Shown: positions 1 to 8,257 of the stretch, in pieces
Layout: the number at the start of each line of letters is the position of its first letter
Numbering within the stretch: the first letter of the stretch is position 1
From: Secundilactobacillus collinoides DSM 20515 = JCM 1123
GTDB lineage: Bacteria > Bacillota > Bacilli > Lactobacillales > Lactobacillaceae
NCBI RefSeq assembly: GCF_001435975.1
Contig: NZ_AYYR01000030.1
Coordinates: 1-37,718, forward strand
Reading direction: 5' to 3'
DNA: 37,718 bases
Made by a program: the position numbers and the translations under genes
The notes under the pieces: generated by a model
Databases searched by the model: none
The model's input: only the letters and a program-made list of their open reading frames with translations
What the model was told of the DNA's origin: nothing

Positions 1-1008
1 ACCCCTGATGGTGGTGACCCGGCAACGGCCACTGTGCCAAGTGATCCGACCATTGATAAAGGCAAGATTACTGGTAACGAGGATAAAGGCTATCAAGTAA
101 CTGGTCAATCAGTGCCGAATACGCCAATCGTTATCAAAGATAAGAATGGAACACCAATTGCGTGGGGCGAAACTGACGGGTCAGGAACGTTTGTCATCCC
201 AGTTGACGCCACAAAGGTTGACCCAGGAGATCCTATCACGGTTACGCCAGAAGGTGGCAACGGCATTACGCTGACTGTTCCTGGTGACGGCAATGGCAAC
301 ACAAATACCAACACCAACTCCACGCCAACTGATACCACCGGCGGCAACGGTACAGCAACCAGCACTACGCCAACGGATAATACACCAACAATCAGTGATG
401 TTTCGGTAACTGGTGATCCAACTGATGGATACGATGTTACTGGGAATGGAACACCTGGTGACACGGTTACCATCACTGATGGTGAAGGCAATACGCTTGG
501 CACGGGTACGGTGGGTGACAATGGTACATTCACTGTCGATGTTTCAGGAGATGTCGGACCAAACGCACAATTGACCGTTACGCCAACTGGCACAAATGGT
601 CAGAATGGAACGGCAATCACAGTTTCTACTCCTGCCGATACTACTAGTGGGCTTGGTACTTCTAATGCTGGCGACACGACTGGAACAGATGGTTCTGGGA
701 GTAGCTCTACCACGGGTGCAAACGGCAGCAATAGATTAGCTGAGGCCTCATCTGGTGACACGACTGCCTTGACTGGCAACGGTAAAGGCACTAATACCGG
801 TACAGAAGCTGAAACGAGTGCTGATCTCGCAGATACTAACAGTGACACCGCTGCTTCAGGCAACACAAATGACAACGGCAACACCGATGCCAACAAATTG
901 CCGCAAACTAGTGAAGAGCAAAGTGATGGTCTGGCAAGTCTCGGCTTACTTGGCGCAGTGCTTTCACTCTTTGGGCTTGCAGGTGCACGTAAGCGTCGGA
1001 AAGAATAG
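1..1008 (+). CDS. LPxTG-anchored surface protein, 3' part (5' end outside window)
   Basis: The frame is open from base 1, so the gene begins upstream of the window; 335 residues are visible. Two Ig-like beta-sandwich repeats can be seen, at about residues 12-95 and 130-205; each opens with a V/I-TG...Y-VTG pattern and ends in an LTVTP-type strand. A Ser/Thr/Gly/Asn/Asp-rich stalk follows. The C-terminus is a sortase signal: LPQTS at residue 300, a hydrophobic stretch, and the basic tail RKRRKE. The protein is therefore expected to be secreted, cut by sortase A and linked to peptidoglycan. Ig-like repeats of this kind act as spacers or adhesive domains in lactobacillar adhesins; the ligand cannot be read here. 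A GTG at base 34 is an internal valine, not a start. A terminator follows at 1070. Confidence 0.9.
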   Translation, partial: TPDGGDPATATVPSDPTIDKGKITGNEDKGYQVTGQSVPNTPIVIKDKNGTPIAWGETDGSGTFVIPVDATKVDPGDPITVTPEGGNGITLTVPGDGNGNTNTNTNSTPTDTTGGNGTATSTTPTDNTPTISDVSVTGDPTDGYDVTGNGTPGDTVTITDGEGNTLGTGTVGDNGTFTVDVSGDVGPNAQLTVTPTGTNGQNGTAITVSTPADTTSGLGTSNAGDTTGTDGSGSSSTTGANGSNRLAEASSGDTTALTGNGKGTNTGTEAETSADLADTNSDTAASGNTNDNGNTDANKLPQTSEEQSDGLASLGLLGAVLSLFGLAGARKRRKE

Positions 1009-1069
1009 TAAATTAGCTTCATATTAAAAAGTTTGGCTGATGCGCCCTCAGGTATTGTTGCCGAACTCG

Positions 1070-1103
1070 ACCACGGATGGCCTTGAGCTGTCCGTGGTTT
1101 TTG
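1070..1103 (+). terminator. Intrinsic terminator of the LPxTG gene
   Basis: ACCACGGA (1070-1077) pairs with TCCGTGGT (1091-1098) and is followed directly by a T run. It lies 62 bases after the stop of the surface-protein gene. Confidence 0.85.
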
Positions 1104-1222
1104 TTTGATTTTTAAAAATGCGGATAATGTGCGTTTCTGTGACGAGGGCCTTTTTAGTCATTTTATTGTTATGCAGACTAACCGAGGTTCACAAGGCAGG
1201 GGGCTCCTGCGCAAAGCACTTC

Positions 1223-1287
1223 GACCCCAAAAGTCAGGCCCGGCCTTTTCGGGTCAAAGTACCTTACGCTCCGCTCGCTAAGCGCGT
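1223..1287 (-). repeat. GC-rich intergenic hairpin repeat, copy A
   Basis: On the minus strand it reads GCGCTTAGCGAGCGGAGCG, then about 15 bases, then a hairpin: GACCC-c-AAAAG against CTTTT-c-GGGTC around a CCGGGCC-type loop (1223-1255). Copies B (14153) and C (37653) share the same head and hairpin plan with different stem sequences. A 72-codon ORF over this stretch (1118-1336) has no ribosome site and looks accidental. Confidence 0.6.
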
Positions 1288-1365
1288 TGCTGCACGTTCT
1301 GTCCTTCATTCCACCCTTTTTAACCCCATAAACTAAATTATCGATAATAAAATTCTGTTCATATG

Positions 1366-1394
1366 TTCAAACAGTATTTGATTTTTGTTACAAT
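1366..1394 (+). promoter_or_regulatory. Promoter of ncRNA candidate R1
   Basis: TTCAAA (1366-1371), a 17-base spacer, and TACAAT (1389-1394) preceded by TGT, which makes an extended -10. It points into a stretch without any ORF that ends in a terminator at 1788-1822. Confidence 0.55.
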
Positions 1395-1400
1395 ACGGGT

Positions 1401-1822
1401 GTTGATAACGAAAACGCCAATTCGCTATCACATATGGTCAGCTCTAGTGCTTTTTCGTTGGTTGTGCGCATGGTCCCAGCCGTTTGCACAACTTAACCAA
1501 TACTGTAACCTTTGCAACTAATTGCACATTTTCTAAGGACATCTGAGATTGTTTGAAAGTTTTTAGACGGGACTCATCAGCTTTGCGGGGCCATTTTTAC
1601 CGAATACCTCTCACAAATTGTTTTGCGCCCACGTCTTGTGGGTGGCCAACGTTCAACTGATGACAGTCCTCAATCCCTCCAGTACCAATTAGATATGAGA
1701 CACAACTAGAGTTGACTTCGCACCCTGCCTACTGGGTGCATCTACCAAATACTGATTCGGGTCGCTGTTCCCTCAGACAACGGCCTCAAAAAACGCCCAC
1801 GGTGCTTGCCGTGAGCGTTTTT
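1401..1822 (+). ncRNA. Candidate structured ncRNA R1 (about 420 nt)
   Basis: There is no ORF here, yet a promoter precedes the stretch and a terminator ends it. Helices seen by eye: TGATA-a-CGAA with TTCG-c-TATCA (1403-1430); GTTGTGC with GCACAAC (1461-1492); TGCAA with TTGCA near 1518; a long-range helix GGAC-TCATCAG (from about 1573) with CTGATGA-CA-GTCC (to about 1670), enclosing GGCCA/TGGCC and CCCAC/GTGGG; GCACCC with GGGTGC near 1713-1732; and CTGA-GGG with CCC-TCAG near 1750-1776. From about 1470 to the end it matches R2 (18082-18382) in colinear blocks, including TACCAATTAGAT against TACAAATCAGAT and CTGTTCCCTCAGA against CTGTCCCCCAGA. It is not recognised as tmRNA, RNase P RNA, 6S RNA or SRP RNA. 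Existence of a transcript is inference. Confidence 0.5.
1788..1822. terminator. Bidirectional terminator between R1 and the secreted-protein gene
   Basis: AAAAAACGCCCACGG (1788-1802) pairs with CCGTGAGCGTTTTT (1809-1822), leaving a 6-base loop. T runs appear on both strands, so it can end R1 on the plus strand and the 1848-2543 gene on the minus strand. Confidence 0.85.
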
Positions 1823-1847
1823 CGTTTGCTTTGAATGTGATTGAATT

Positions 1848-2543
1848 TTACATGTTAAAGCTGGAAACGAGATCAGCCAGCTTTGATTTCGTGGTGCTGT
1901 TAACTAAATCGGTGACTTCTTTTTGCATAGCTGAATCGGTGGTTGGATCCTTAGCAGTTGCGTCCTTCTTCAACGCTTCCTTGTAAGCAGCTTCCAGTTC
2001 CGTATTCAGTTCACTCGTCTCTGCGGTTTTGATAACCGATTCTGAGTAGGCAGCTGCGAACGTTTTTGCCGGCGATTTAGTCGTTGCCGTAAACGTGGTC
2101 GTGGTGCCGGTCGTACTTAGCAGCCGCCGTTGCCCGCTTGTGGCGAGCTTGACTTGATATTTAGTACTGCTGATCTTAGTCAACTTGAAGTGATAATTGT
2201 GCGTGCCGACTTTGTCGTTACTGCCCACGATCCGGTAGGTACTCGACAACGTTTTTCGATTCTTGCTTAGTGTGGTTGTCAGTGGCAGTACCATGGTCGT
2301 TTTAGCGGCTTTAAAATCACCGAAGACCATGACCCGGACCTTACCCTTATTCGTTTTCACCGTTACCCAGTGAAACGCATACTGTGCTTTTTTACTACTA
2401 TAATAAGCGGTCAGTTTATTTGGATTGCTCGTACTGAACGTCTTTGTCGCACTTGCGGCATGGACTGAAACAGTGCTCATCGCCGTTCCCAAACTAATGG
2501 TGGCGATGAATGCCAAGGCCGATTTTATTAACGCATGTTTCAT
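1848..2543 (-). CDS. Small secreted protein of unknown function
   Basis: This is a 231-residue protein with a clear Sec signal peptide: basic MKHALIK, a hydrophobic core, and a probable cut after VSVHA at about residue 29. The mature part is rich in Lys, Thr and Ser and begins with short beta-like stretches (KLTAYYSSKKAQYAFHWV, KVRVMVFGDF, KYQVKLAT). The last 60 residues are predicted mostly helical and charged. There is no membrane anchor or LPxTG, so it should be released or held to the wall by charge. It is convergent with R1 and shares that terminator; the neighbour upstream is the ethanolamine-cluster permease, also on the minus strand, 77 bases away. The family is not recognised and no function is offered. 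Confidence 0.8.
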   Translation of the reverse strand: MKHALIKSALAFIATISLGTAMSTVSVHAASATKTFSTSNPNKLTAYYSSKKAQYAFHWVTVKTNKGKVRVMVFGDFKAAKTTMVLPLTTTLSKNRKTLSSTYRIVGSNDKVGTHNYHFKLTKISSTKYQVKLATSGQRRLLSTTGTTTTFTATTKSPAKTFAAAYSESVIKTAETSELNTELEAAYKEALKKDATAKDPTTDSAMQKEVTDLVNSTTKSKLADLVSSFNM

Positions 2544-2620
2544 TTGTTGGTTACCCCCGGATACCTAATGTGGTTACACGTCAGAATAGCACAGGGGATG
2601 CGGTGAAACAATAAAATAGC

Positions 2621-4288
2621 TTAATTTTGGTGGTGCTGCTGGTTAGTCAGGTCACCTTTTAACTGGAACTGGCTGGCATTGAGCTGCTGTGACAATGGTG
2701 AAGCGGGTTGACTGTTTGTCAGCTGGTGACTGAATTTTTCATAGGACCCCAGCAGCGGACCAGTAAATGTTTTACGGGCGTTGGTCAGATAGTCGATGAC
2801 CAACAGCGCTAACACGACGAAAATGATTTTCCCGGTGGCGTAGTGCAGGACCAAATGACTTGTCAATTGCACGTTGGTTGGGGAAACGACCATGAGAATG
2901 ATTAGAAAACCAATCCAGAGACAAGCAACGGTTCCAACTGGAATGCTCCACTTGCCGAGGTGCCAGGGACCGTCTTCCTTGCTAGTCCAAATACCGCGGA
3001 ACTGTGCACGAAGCTTTAAAGCAATTGGAATACAGTACGAGCTATACAGACCGATAACACTCATGGTTCCGATAACGGCGTAGATGCCGTCAGAGATGCC
3101 TGACAAGAAAGCGATAAATGCAATCAACCAGATGGCAACTGCTGGCGTATGAAATTTCTTTGAAACCCGCTTCCAGTATTTAGAAAGTGGCAAGCCGTTG
3201 TCCCGACTAAAGGCGTAGACCATACGTGAAGACGACGTGATCGATGAACAGCCACAGAACCACATTGCGATGGTGACCAGCCAGAGAAGCACACCGCCAA
3301 ATCGAGAACCGACCGCTTGTTGAATGGCTACAATGAAAGCGTTGTTGCCGGCAACGGCCACTGCTGAAGGGTTCTTGATAGAAAGGGTGACAAGTGCTAA
3401 TAAAGCAAACCCGAAAATCCCAGAAATGGCAACAGAGAGGAACACGCCCCAAGGTGCTTGAACGCGAGGGTTCAATGTTTCTTCGCTGGTGTGAGCTGAA
3501 GCGTCGTAACCAGTCAATGTCCATTGGGCCTGTAGCAGGCCAATCAGGAACGCGCCCCAGTAAGGCATGTTAGATGATGTAGCGGTTGAAAATGTAGTAA
3601 ACAGATAAGTGACGTGGTGTGTTGGTCCGGCGATAAAAAGGACCCCGATGATTAAGAAAACGCCGACTACGTGATAGATGGTGGAAATGGAGTTGAGTTT
3701 TGATACAACGTTGATTCCGAAGTGGTTCAGCAACGCATGACTGGCTAAGATTGCGGCGTAGGTCAGCAGAAACTGAAACTTATTAGGACTGGCAAAAATT
3801 AAATTTGAGGCGAAGGTTGCACACCCATAGTCGATACCGGCAACAATGGTGACTTGGCCGACGATGTTTAACCAGCCAGTAAACCAGCCCCAAGTCGGGC
3901 CGCCTAAGATGGACGCCCAGTGGTAAATAGCACCAGAAGTTGGAATGGCGGATGTAAGCTCTGCCATGGCTGCGGCCACGAACAAAACAAAGAAAGTTAC
4001 TAGCGGCCAGCCAATTCCCATAATAGCGGGGCCGCCTTGATTGAACCCATAACCATAATAGGAAACGGCTCCGGTCAGAATCGAAATAATGGAGAAAGAA
4101 ACAGAGAAATTTGAGAAACCACCCATATCACGGATCAGTTCCTGCTTGTATCCGAAAGACTTGCCAGCAGGAGTTGCCTCACCGGCCTGCGCCGTTTTCC
4201 AGTTTCTGACCGATTGGCTCGCGTGAACAATAATGAAGACCATCATGATGACGGTCAGCAGCAGAATCATAATACCTAAATAAACCAT
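2621..4288 (-). CDS. APC-superfamily permease, probable ethanolamine/choline-type uptake
   Basis: The protein has 555 residues and about 12 membrane segments. The stretch from GGFSNFSVSFSIISIL (about residues 56-71) through the GGPAIMGIGWPLVTFF and AELTSAIPTSGAIYHW motifs is characteristic of the amino acid/choline (ACT) branch of the APC superfamily, which includes GABA and choline/ethanolamine carriers. It reads away from eutABC across a 277-base divergent region containing facing promoters and related palindromes. Uptake of ethanolamine is therefore the best inference; an amino acid substrate remains possible. The C-terminal tail after the last membrane segment is Gln/Asn/Ser/His-rich and unusual. 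ATG start with GAAAGGA upstream. Confidence 0.85.
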   Translation of the reverse strand: MVYLGIMILLLTVIMMVFIIVHASQSVRNWKTAQAGEATPAGKSFGYKQELIRDMGGFSNFSVSFSIISILTGAVSYYGYGFNQGGPAIMGIGWPLVTFFVLFVAAAMAELTSAIPTSGAIYHWASILGGPTWGWFTGWLNIVGQVTIVAGIDYGCATFASNLIFASPNKFQFLLTYAAILASHALLNHFGINVVSKLNSISTIYHVVGVFLIIGVLFIAGPTHHVTYLFTTFSTATSSNMPYWGAFLIGLLQAQWTLTGYDASAHTSEETLNPRVQAPWGVFLSVAISGIFGFALLALVTLSIKNPSAVAVAGNNAFIVAIQQAVGSRFGGVLLWLVTIAMWFCGCSSITSSSRMVYAFSRDNGLPLSKYWKRVSKKFHTPAVAIWLIAFIAFLSGISDGIYAVIGTMSVIGLYSSYCIPIALKLRAQFRGIWTSKEDGPWHLGKWSIPVGTVACLWIGFLIILMVVSPTNVQLTSHLVLHYATGKIIFVVLALLVIDYLTNARKTFTGPLLGSYEKFSHQLTNSQPASPLSQQLNASQFQLKGDLTNQQHHQN

Positions 4289-4341
4289 TCAATCACATTC
4301 CTTTCAAAAACTTTAACGAATCCAATTTGATTATGTGTTAG

Positions 4342-4369
4342 ATTATATAACATAAAGATTAGATTGCAA
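4342..4369 (-). promoter_or_regulatory. Permease promoter with overlapping palindrome
   Basis: On the minus strand: TTGCAA (4364-4369), 16 bases, TATAAT (4342-4347). The -10 sits inside an imperfect dyad, TTATGTTA...TAACACATAA on the minus strand (4333-4354). The dyad resembles the palindrome in front of eutA. Confidence 0.65.
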
Positions 4370-4504
4370 AGACTTGTTTGAAAATTATTTGGATTAAAGA
4401 TTAAAATTGAAAAAACAATTGAAAACACGTCTATGTCAGGAAAGAACATCTATATTTTAGCACCTATAATTAGCATAGGATTAAAATATAATTAAAAGTC
4501 ATCA

Positions 4505-4541
4505 TTGAATTAATCTTATATCATGTTATTATTTATAACAT
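4505..4541 (+). promoter_or_regulatory. eutA promoter and operator-like palindrome
   Basis: TTGAAT (4505-4510), 16 bases, TATTAT (4527-4532). A perfect inverted repeat ATGTTAT-5-ATAACAT (4523-4541) covers the -10. Similar half-sites (TATGTTA / TAACATA) occur in the permease promoter, so one regulator probably controls both directions. No regulator gene lies in the cluster. Confidence 0.6.
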
Positions 4542-4565
4542 AGAATAATGATTGGAGTTGAAGCC

Positions 4566-5981
4566 ATGACTGAAACCTTACAAACGGTTGGTATCGATAT
4601 TGGAACATCGACCACGTCACTGATCCTAGCGGAACTCACTATTACAAACACGGCGAACACTTTTACACTGCCACACATTGCCATTAGCCAAAAGCGACTT
4701 ATTTACCGCAGCCCAGTGGTCTTTACCCCATTATTGTCGGCATCCACTATCGATGAGCACGGTATTCAAGAATTTGTTACAGCGCAGTATGAAAAGGCAG
4801 GTGTTGATAAACGGCACTTGAAGATGGGGGCTGTTATCATGACCGGTGAAACGGCTCGAAAAAACAATGCAGACCGCGTTGTGCATGCGTTGAGTGACGC
4901 AGCAGGTGATTTTGTTTGTGCCACGGTTGGACCAAGCCTGGAAAGCGTGCTAGCGGGTAAAGGTGCAGATCAGGCGTTGCTGCAACGAGCGGGAAGCAAT
5001 GATGTGATTAATCTTGATATTGGTGGTGGCACCAGCAACCTTGCCCGTTTTCATGATGGACAATGTGTTGACACCGCATGCTTTGATATTGGTGGTAGAT
5101 TGATTCGAGTTGATACAGCACATCATGTGACCTACATTGCACCAAAAATAAAAAATTTAATAGAAGAAACGCAACTTAATATTCGTGAAGGTGGCCAGGT
5201 GACTGCAGAGACGTTACGACCGTTGATTAGGAAAATGGTGACCGTGTTGGAAGCTTCAGTTGGAGCTATCAAGGCACCACGATGGGTGAATGATTTTGTC
5301 ACCGATCATGCACTGCAACCGTTCCATAAACGACCGTTACTGACATTTTCCGGTGGCGTTGCTGACTGCCTGAATGACACATTACCGGACGATGCGTTTC
5401 CTTACGGGGATATTGGCTTATTACTCGGGCAAGGCATCAAACAATCGCGGCTCTTTGCAGATTTCCGAGTTGTGCCGACGACCGAGACAATCCAGGCCAC
5501 GGTGGTTGGTGCCGGATCCCAGTCGATGATGGTCAGCGGCAGTACGATTACATACGATTACGAAGCGTTGCCAATTAAAAACGTACCGGTGATTGCCGTC
5601 GAAGGCAATTGGCAGTGGGAACATTGCACAGCAGTTGCGACCCAGCAGTTACGGATGCTACAGGAATCAGACACACAACAGAACGTCTGCTGGGCATTAA
5701 ATGGTATTACACCAAGTTTCGAAGCCGTGGGCAACTGGTGCGAATGGCTGATCACTGTTGCCCGGCCGCTGATTGATAGGCGGTTGCCCTTAATCGTTAT
5801 GATTAAAGAAAATGTCGCCCAGGTTATGGGCAATGGCTTGCGGAGCCGATTGCCCAGAGGTTACCCAATCGTTTGCTTCGACAATGTTCCAGCAATTACC
5901 GGCGATTACGTCGATATCGGCGAACCGGTCGCTAGTGGCCGGACTTTACCCGTAGTGGTTAAAACTTTAGTCTTTCAATAG
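4566..5981 (+). CDS. eutA: Ethanolamine ammonia-lyase reactivating factor EutA
   Basis: EutA is a chaperone-like ATPase that exchanges damaged cobalamin on ethanolamine ammonia-lyase for fresh adenosylcobalamin. The protein has 471 residues, the usual size. Its ASKHA (actin/Hsp70) fold shows in the phosphate-1 loop VGIDIGTSTTSLI near the N-terminus and phosphate-2 motif LDIGGGTSNLARF near residue 150. The start at 4566 is preferred over an in-frame ATG at 4548 because GGAGTTG (4554-4560) is correctly spaced for it. It is the first gene of eutA-eutB-eutC; the stop lies 12 bases before eutB. Its presence implies a working coenzyme-B12 enzyme rather than a relic. Confidence 0.93.
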   Translation: MTETLQTVGIDIGTSTTSLILAELTITNTANTFTLPHIAISQKRLIYRSPVVFTPLLSASTIDEHGIQEFVTAQYEKAGVDKRHLKMGAVIMTGETARKNNADRVVHALSDAAGDFVCATVGPSLESVLAGKGADQALLQRAGSNDVINLDIGGGTSNLARFHDGQCVDTACFDIGGRLIRVDTAHHVTYIAPKIKNLIEETQLNIREGGQVTAETLRPLIRKMVTVLEASVGAIKAPRWVNDFVTDHALQPFHKRPLLTFSGGVADCLNDTLPDDAFPYGDIGLLLGQGIKQSRLFADFRVVPTTETIQATVVGAGSQSMMVSGSTITYDYEALPIKNVPVIAVEGNWQWEHCTAVATQQLRMLQESDTQQNVCWALNGITPSFEAVGNWCEWLITVARPLIDRRLPLIVMIKENVAQVMGNGLRSRLPRGYPIVCFDNVPAITGDYVDIGEPVASGRTLPVVVKTLVFQ

Positions 5982-5993
5982 GATGGTGAGCAT

Positions 5994-7382
5994 ATGATTT
6001 TAAAAGTCACACTCTCAGGAAAACGTTACACGTTTAGAACAGTTAAAGAAGTCATGGCAAAGGCCAATGAAGAAAAGTCTGGCGACCTGCTCGCGGGCAT
6101 TGCTGCTGCCAGCATGCAGGAACGGGTGGCAGCTAAGGTCGTCCTCTCCCAACTAACGCTGGATGATATCTACAACCATCCTGGTGTGGATTACGATAAG
6201 GATGAAGTGACGCGGATGATCATCGATGATATTGATGCAGATGTTTTCAGCCAGATTAAGCGCTGGACGGTTGAACAGCTGCGTGAATGGCTGTTGGCAT
6301 TAGATACGGATAACCAGAAGATTCATTACATTTCTCGCGGACTAACTTCAGAGATGATCGCGGCGGTATGCAAACTTATGACGAACATGGATCTGGTTAT
6401 GGCCGCAAAAAAGATAACCAATGAAAAAACGGCTAACACCACTATTGGTTGTCCAGGCACTTTCTCATCCCGGCTACAACCGAATCACCCGGCTGACGAT
6501 GTTCGGGGCATCATGGCCTCCACAATGGAGGGACTGAGCATGGGTGTTGGTGATGCGGTGATCGGCGTTAACCCGGTAACTGATTCAGTTGATAATGTTA
6601 CTGAAATTCTTAAGCAGTTTCATGACTTCATCAGTAAGTGGCAGGTGCCAACACAGACCTGCGTGCTCGCTCACGTGACAACTCAGATGGCTGCCATTGA
6701 ACAGGGGGCACCGGCGGGGCTGATTTTCCAATCGATTGCTGGTTCCGAAAAGGGAAACACTGCGTTTGGCATCAATGCAAAAATGATTGCGGAAGCAAAC
6801 CGAATGGGTCACGAAAAATTGGAAACGGTTGGTCCAAACGTCATGTATTTTGAAACGGGACAAGGTTCCGAACTATCAGCCGATGCCAATTTCGATAACG
6901 ACCAAGTTACAATGGAGGCCCGTTGCTATGGATTTGCTCGCCACTATGACCCGTTTATTGTCAATACGGTGGTTGGGTTTATCGGTCCAGAATATCTGTA
7001 CGATGCAAAACAGGTGACCCGCGCTGGGCTAGAAGATCATTTCATGGGCAAACTAAGTGGTCTTGCGATGGGCTGTGATGTTTGCTATACCAACCATATG
7101 CAAGCAGATCAAAACGATATTGAGAACTTAGCTGTTTTACTTGCGAATGCAGGCTGCACATACATGATGGGTGTACCCCAGGCGGATGATATTATGCTGA
7201 ATTACCAGTCAACTGGCTACCAGGAAACGGCCACGTTGCGCGAACTGCTGGGCACACGGCCAATCAAGCAGTTTGACGCATGGCTAGAGAGAATGGGCAT
7301 TACGAATGAAGGTCATTTAACGCCATTGGCGGGTGACGCCTCACTATTCCTTGATTCAGTTGCTGACAGTGTCAAAGCCTAA
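5994..7382 (+). CDS. eutB: Ethanolamine ammonia-lyase large (catalytic) subunit EutB
   Basis: With EutC it cleaves ethanolamine to acetaldehyde and ammonia by an adenosylcobalamin radical mechanism. It has 462 residues, against about 453 in E. coli. Residues described for substrate binding in the E. coli enzyme are all present at identical numbering: Arg160 and Gln162 in SSRLQPN, Asn193 in IGVNP, Glu287 in YFETGQGSE, and Asp362 in GCDVCYTNH. The gene follows eutA by 12 bases, with GGATGGTGAG before the ATG, and precedes eutC closely. No frameshift or lost motif is visible, so it should be active if B12 is available. Confidence 0.97.
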   Translation: MILKVTLSGKRYTFRTVKEVMAKANEEKSGDLLAGIAAASMQERVAAKVVLSQLTLDDIYNHPGVDYDKDEVTRMIIDDIDADVFSQIKRWTVEQLREWLLALDTDNQKIHYISRGLTSEMIAAVCKLMTNMDLVMAAKKITNEKTANTTIGCPGTFSSRLQPNHPADDVRGIMASTMEGLSMGVGDAVIGVNPVTDSVDNVTEILKQFHDFISKWQVPTQTCVLAHVTTQMAAIEQGAPAGLIFQSIAGSEKGNTAFGINAKMIAEANRMGHEKLETVGPNVMYFETGQGSELSADANFDNDQVTMEARCYGFARHYDPFIVNTVVGFIGPEYLYDAKQVTRAGLEDHFMGKLSGLAMGCDVCYTNHMQADQNDIENLAVLLANAGCTYMMGVPQADDIMLNYQSTGYQETATLRELLGTRPIKQFDAWLERMGITNEGHLTPLAGDASLFLDSVADSVKA

Positions 7383-7406
7383 TGAAGTGAAAGAGAGGAC
7401 TTGCCA

Positions 7407-8219
7407 ATGTTAATTCCACCAAAAATCAAACCAATTCCAGTTGATAAAACTGGTGCGCTCATTGATATTAGGGCGATTGATCAACACGAAATTCTGGGGG
7501 TTCAGCATCCAGTAAGTGCAGATGATTATATCGCGCTGAAACACAGTACGACCGCTCGCCTGGGTCTTGGCCGAGTCGGAACCCGTTACACAACTCGCTC
7601 TGTCCTTCGATTGCGCGCGGATCACGCGGCTGCAAAAGATTCTGTTTGGTCCGATGTTGCACCGGAATTTATCACTAAAATGGCCTTTATTCCGATTCAA
7701 TCTACTTGTACGACCGAAACGGAGTACCTCACGCGACCTGATCACGGGCGGGCTATCGCAGCCTCTGCCCTAGATAAAGTGAAACGGGCGTATCTAAAAC
7801 AACCGCGCGTTTTGATTGCGGTTGGCGATGGGCTAAGTTCCACGGCAATTGAAGCCAATGTGGCGGAAGCAATTCCGGCAATCAAGCAGGGGCTTGCGTT
7901 GGTCAACATTGATGTTGGTCCGGTGCCATTCATCCGTTTTGCCCGGGTAGCTACCGAAGATTATTTAGGTGAAGCCTTGAAAGCCGATGTTGTTTGCCTA
8001 CTGATTGGGGAACGCCCCGGCCTTGTGACTGCTAAGTCAATGAGCGCTTACATTGCGTACCGCCCAAAAGTCGGGATGCCAGAATCGCGACGAACCGTGA
8101 TTTCCAACATCCATCCAGGTGGTGTGCCAGCCGTTGAAGCAGGTGCTTACATTTCGGAAGTGATTCAAAACATGTTAACCCAAAAAGCATCTGGACTCGA
8201 ATTAGTTTCAAAGTCATGA
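7407..8219 (+). CDS. eutC: Ethanolamine ammonia-lyase small subunit EutC
   Basis: EutC supplies most of the Rossmann-type cobalamin-binding surface of the lyase. It has 270 residues, slightly shorter than the roughly 295 of E. coli, mainly from a short N-terminal extension. Conserved blocks are visible: LGLGRVGTRY, PDHGRAIA, VLIAVGDGLSSTAIEAN, LLIGERPGL, SNIHPGGVPAVEAGAYI. The ATG at 7407 is chosen because AGAGAGGA (7392-7399) is spaced for it; an in-frame TTG at 7401 lies too close. It is the last gene of the operon, followed by a long terminator. No eutL/K/M/N/S shell gene, eutE or eutD follows. Confidence 0.95.
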   Translation: MLIPPKIKPIPVDKTGALIDIRAIDQHEILGVQHPVSADDYIALKHSTTARLGLGRVGTRYTTRSVLRLRADHAAAKDSVWSDVAPEFITKMAFIPIQSTCTTETEYLTRPDHGRAIAASALDKVKRAYLKQPRVLIAVGDGLSSTAIEANVAEAIPAIKQGLALVNIDVGPVPFIRFARVATEDYLGEALKADVVCLLIGERPGLVTAKSMSAYIAYRPKVGMPESRRTVISNIHPGGVPAVEAGAYISEVIQNMLTQKASGLELVSKS

Positions 8220-8257
8220 CAATCTTAACCATGTCTTAAAATGATAATTGACCGGAA

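Noticed and set aside
1118-1336. 72-codon ORF on the plus strand
   Set aside because: No ribosome site; it runs through intergenic repeat A.
1401-1822. R1 as RNase P RNA or tmRNA because of its size
   Set aside because: The conserved cores (GAGGAAAGTCC-type P4 region; a tRNA-like end with CCA and an ANDENYALAA-like tag) are absent on both strands.
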